Shown: positions 34,663-36,524 of the stretch, one piece after another
How positions within the stretch are numbered: the stretch's first letter is position 1
How the letters are laid out: each line of letters opens with the position of its first letter
Position numbers and translations under genes: made by a program
Notes under the pieces: model-generated
Told to the model about the DNA's origin: nothing
The model's input: the letters and a program-made list of their open reading frames with translations, nothing else
Databases searched by the model: none
Origin: Caldilineales bacterium
GTDB lineage: Bacteria; Chloroflexota; Anaerolineae; JAAEKA01
Direction: 5' to 3'
Assembly (NCBI GenBank): GCA_025055015.1
Contig: JANWYQ010000057.1
Span: 1-36,524 of the forward strand
DNA: 36,524 nt

Positions 34663-35297
34663 GCCCGCACCACAGCATGGGTCCGATCGCGGGCGTCGAG
34701 CTTCCCCAGGATGGTGGTGACGTAGTTCTTCACCGTGCCCTCGGCCAGGAAGAGGCGCTGGGCGATCTCCCGATTGGTCAGGCCGCGCGCCATGAGGGAG
34801 AGGATCTCCCGCTCGCGCTCGGAGAGGGGCTCGGCCAGCCTGGCGGCAGGGCGGCTGGGCGCCGGTGCCAGCCGCGCCAGCTCTGCCACCACCTTGCGCG
34901 CGACCGACGGCTCGATCAACACCCCTCCGGCCATCACCCGGCGCAGCGCGTCCACCAGCTCGCCCACCGACACGTCCTTGAGCAGGTAGCCCAGCGCGCC
35001 GGCCCGAAGGGCGTCCAACACGTACTCGTCGTCGTCGAAGGTGGTGAGAATGACGACGCGCGCAGCCGGCCAGCGGGCCAGCAGCCGGCGGGTGGCCTCC
35101 ACGCCGTCCATCACCGGCATGCGCACGTCCATCAGCACCACGTCGGGCTGCAGGGCCTCGTACTGCGCCACCGCCTCTTGGCCGTCGCCTGCCTCCCCCA
35201 CCACCGTCACGCCGGGCTCCAGCTCCAGCAGCAGGCGCAGCCCCTCGCGCATCAGGCGCTGGTCGTCCACCAAGAGCACGCGGATGTCCTCAGCCAC
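34641..35297 (-). CDS. NarL/FixJ-type response regulator (REC + LuxR HTH), GTG start
   Basis: IRVLLVDDQRLMREGLRLLLELEPGVTVVGEA, DVVLMDVRMPVMDGVEATRRL, LSEREREILSLMARGLTNREIAQRLFLAEGTVKNYVTTILGKLDARDRTHAV. Confidence 0.95.
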   Translation of the reverse strand: MAEDIRVLLVDDQRLMREGLRLLLELEPGVTVVGEAGDGQEAVAQYEALQPDVVLMDVRMPVMDGVEATRRLLARWPAARVVILTTFDDDEYVLDALRAGALGYLLKDVSVGELVDALRRVMAGGVLIEPSVARKVVAELARLAPAPSRPAARLAEPLSEREREILSLMARGLTNREIAQRLFLAEGTVKNYVTTILGKLDARDRTHAVVRAQELGLV

Positions 35298-36501
35298 CGA
35301 CCGCCGCCTCCTTTTGCACCTCGGGCACAGGTAGGTCGCCCGCCGCTGCGGCCGGCAAGGGCAGCCGCAGGGACAGCCGGCTTCCTCGCCCATTAGCCGG
35401 CCCGAAGGTCAGGCTGCCGCCCAGGTGTTCGGCCCGCTCCCGCAGGCCAACCAGGCCAAAGCCCACCGATGTGGGCTCGGCGGCCGTCGGTCCGACGCCG
35501 TCGTCCTCCAGCAGCAGGTGGACCTCGTCTCCCTGACAGCGCACCGCCAGCCGGGCCGTGCGCGCGTGGGCATGTTTCTGCACGTTGGTGAGCCCCTCCT
35601 GCGCTGCTCGGTACACGGTGATCTGGTGCGCCCGCGGCAAGGAGGCAATCTGAGGGTCCATCTCCAGCTGGACCTGAAGGCCGGTGGCCTCGCTGAAGCC
35701 GGTCGTCAGCCGGCGCAGCGCCGAGTCCAGGGGCAGGTCCGCCTCCACGGGCAGGCGCAGGGCCGCCACGGTCTGGCGCAGCTCGGCCAGCGCCTGGCTC
35801 ACCTGCTCGCGCGCGGTGCGCACGGTCGCCGCTGCGCGCTCAGGGTCGCTGCGCACCAGCCGCTCCGCCGCCTGGAGCTGCACTGAGGCCACGGTCAGGC
35901 GATGTCCCAGCGTGTCGTGCATCTCGCGGGCCAGGCGGTTGCGCTCCTCGGCCACGGCCAGGGCCTCGCTCTGGCGGGCGTAGTCCTGCAGCGCGCGGTT
36001 TGCCTCCTGCAGCTCCGCCAACAGGCGTTGGCTCTCGGCGCGGGCTTGCTCGGCGCGGGCTGTCTGGGTAGCGAAGGCAGCGAAGAAGAAATAGCCGGCG
36101 ATGTACAGCGGCGCGCTGAGGAGGGTGCCGGGGTTAGAGCGTTCCACAGCCAGGAAGGGCAGCACCGTCAGCGCGCTGAAGCCCGCCACCCAGGAGTAGC
36201 CCACGCTGGCCGGAAAGCGCATCATGGCCTCCGCGCTGAGCAGGAAGAAGAGCACCACGAAGTAGGGCATGCGGGGCGGCAGCAGCACCAGGCTCACCAC
36301 CAGGGCAGACATGACCACGAAGTAGAGGTGCGGGCGCTTGGCTTTGACGCCCCACAGCATCTCGTCGGGCGCCAGGTGCAAGAGCGCGAAGGCCGCCAGC
36401 AGCCCGAGGCCGAGCCACCGCTCAGGGCCCGGGCGGCTCATGAGGTCCCACACGCCGGGCACCCTGGCTGCGACGAGCACCACGTAGCCGGCGATGCGCA
36501 T
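35290..36501 (-). CDS. Membrane sensor histidine kinase, HisKA_3 type (5' end close to the window edge)
   Basis: Several N-terminal TM segments; REMHDTLGHRLTVASVQLQAAERL (H box), GLTNVQKHAHARTARLAV, LLEDDGVG, GFGLVGLRERAEHLGG. Stop overlaps the response regulator start by 8 nt (GTGGCTGA). Confidence 0.93.
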   Translation of the reverse strand: MRIAGYVVLVAARVPGVWDLMSRPGPERWLGLGLLAAFALLHLAPDEMLWGVKAKRPHLYFVVMSALVVSLVLLPPRMPYFVVLFFLLSAEAMMRFPASVGYSWVAGFSALTVLPFLAVERSNPGTLLSAPLYIAGYFFFAAFATQTARAEQARAESQRLLAELQEANRALQDYARQSEALAVAEERNRLAREMHDTLGHRLTVASVQLQAAERLVRSDPERAAATVRTAREQVSQALAELRQTVAALRLPVEADLPLDSALRRLTTGFSEATGLQVQLEMDPQIASLPRAHQITVYRAAQEGLTNVQKHAHARTARLAVRCQGDEVHLLLEDDGVGPTAAEPTSVGFGLVGLRERAEHLGGSLTFGPANGRGSRLSLRLPLPAAAAGDLPVPEVQKEAAVGG

Positions 36502-36524
36502 GGGGTCAACGGAGCGTGAGCGAG

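Overview
High-GC window, probably from a Chloroflexota-like (Anaerolineae/Caldilineae-like) genome; that placement is inferred from gene content and protein style only. It is mostly chromosomal housekeeping genes plus cell-surface genes. Plus strand, left to right: VanZ-like, ppk1, AlaX-type editing protein, menB, alpha/beta hydrolase, nadE (glutamine-dependent), ferritin-like protein, a large multidomain peptidoglycan hydrolase overlapping scpA, prfA, prmC, trmFO, and two LysM surface proteins. Minus strand: SH3b/M23 peptidase, 5'-nucleotidase with a DNRLRE-like tail, a dihydroorotate-dehydrogenase-like gene behind nifJ (PFOR), tRNA-Asp(GTC), miaB, an RRM RNA-binding protein, a membrane-tailed DnaJ, and a NarL-type response regulator/histidine kinase pair. 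I found no phage, transposase, CRISPR array or rRNA. The observations most worth a second look are: (1) a 1186-aa protein with a GH-A-like barrel, an Ig-like domain and two amidase domains, with no visible signal peptide, whose stop overlaps the scpA start, and in which one amidase domain has lost metal ligands while the other is intact; (2) a perfect CRP/FNR-type dyad (TATGAC-N4-GTCATA) centred at -41.5 from a predicted nifJ promoter that lacks a -35; (3) two independent tandem duplications that copy the 3' end of a gene plus its downstream hairpin (miaB and the response regulator); (4) a DnaJ fused to about four transmembrane segments; (5) a long structured 5' leader on the RRM gene; (6) a higher-order tandem repeat at the left edge.
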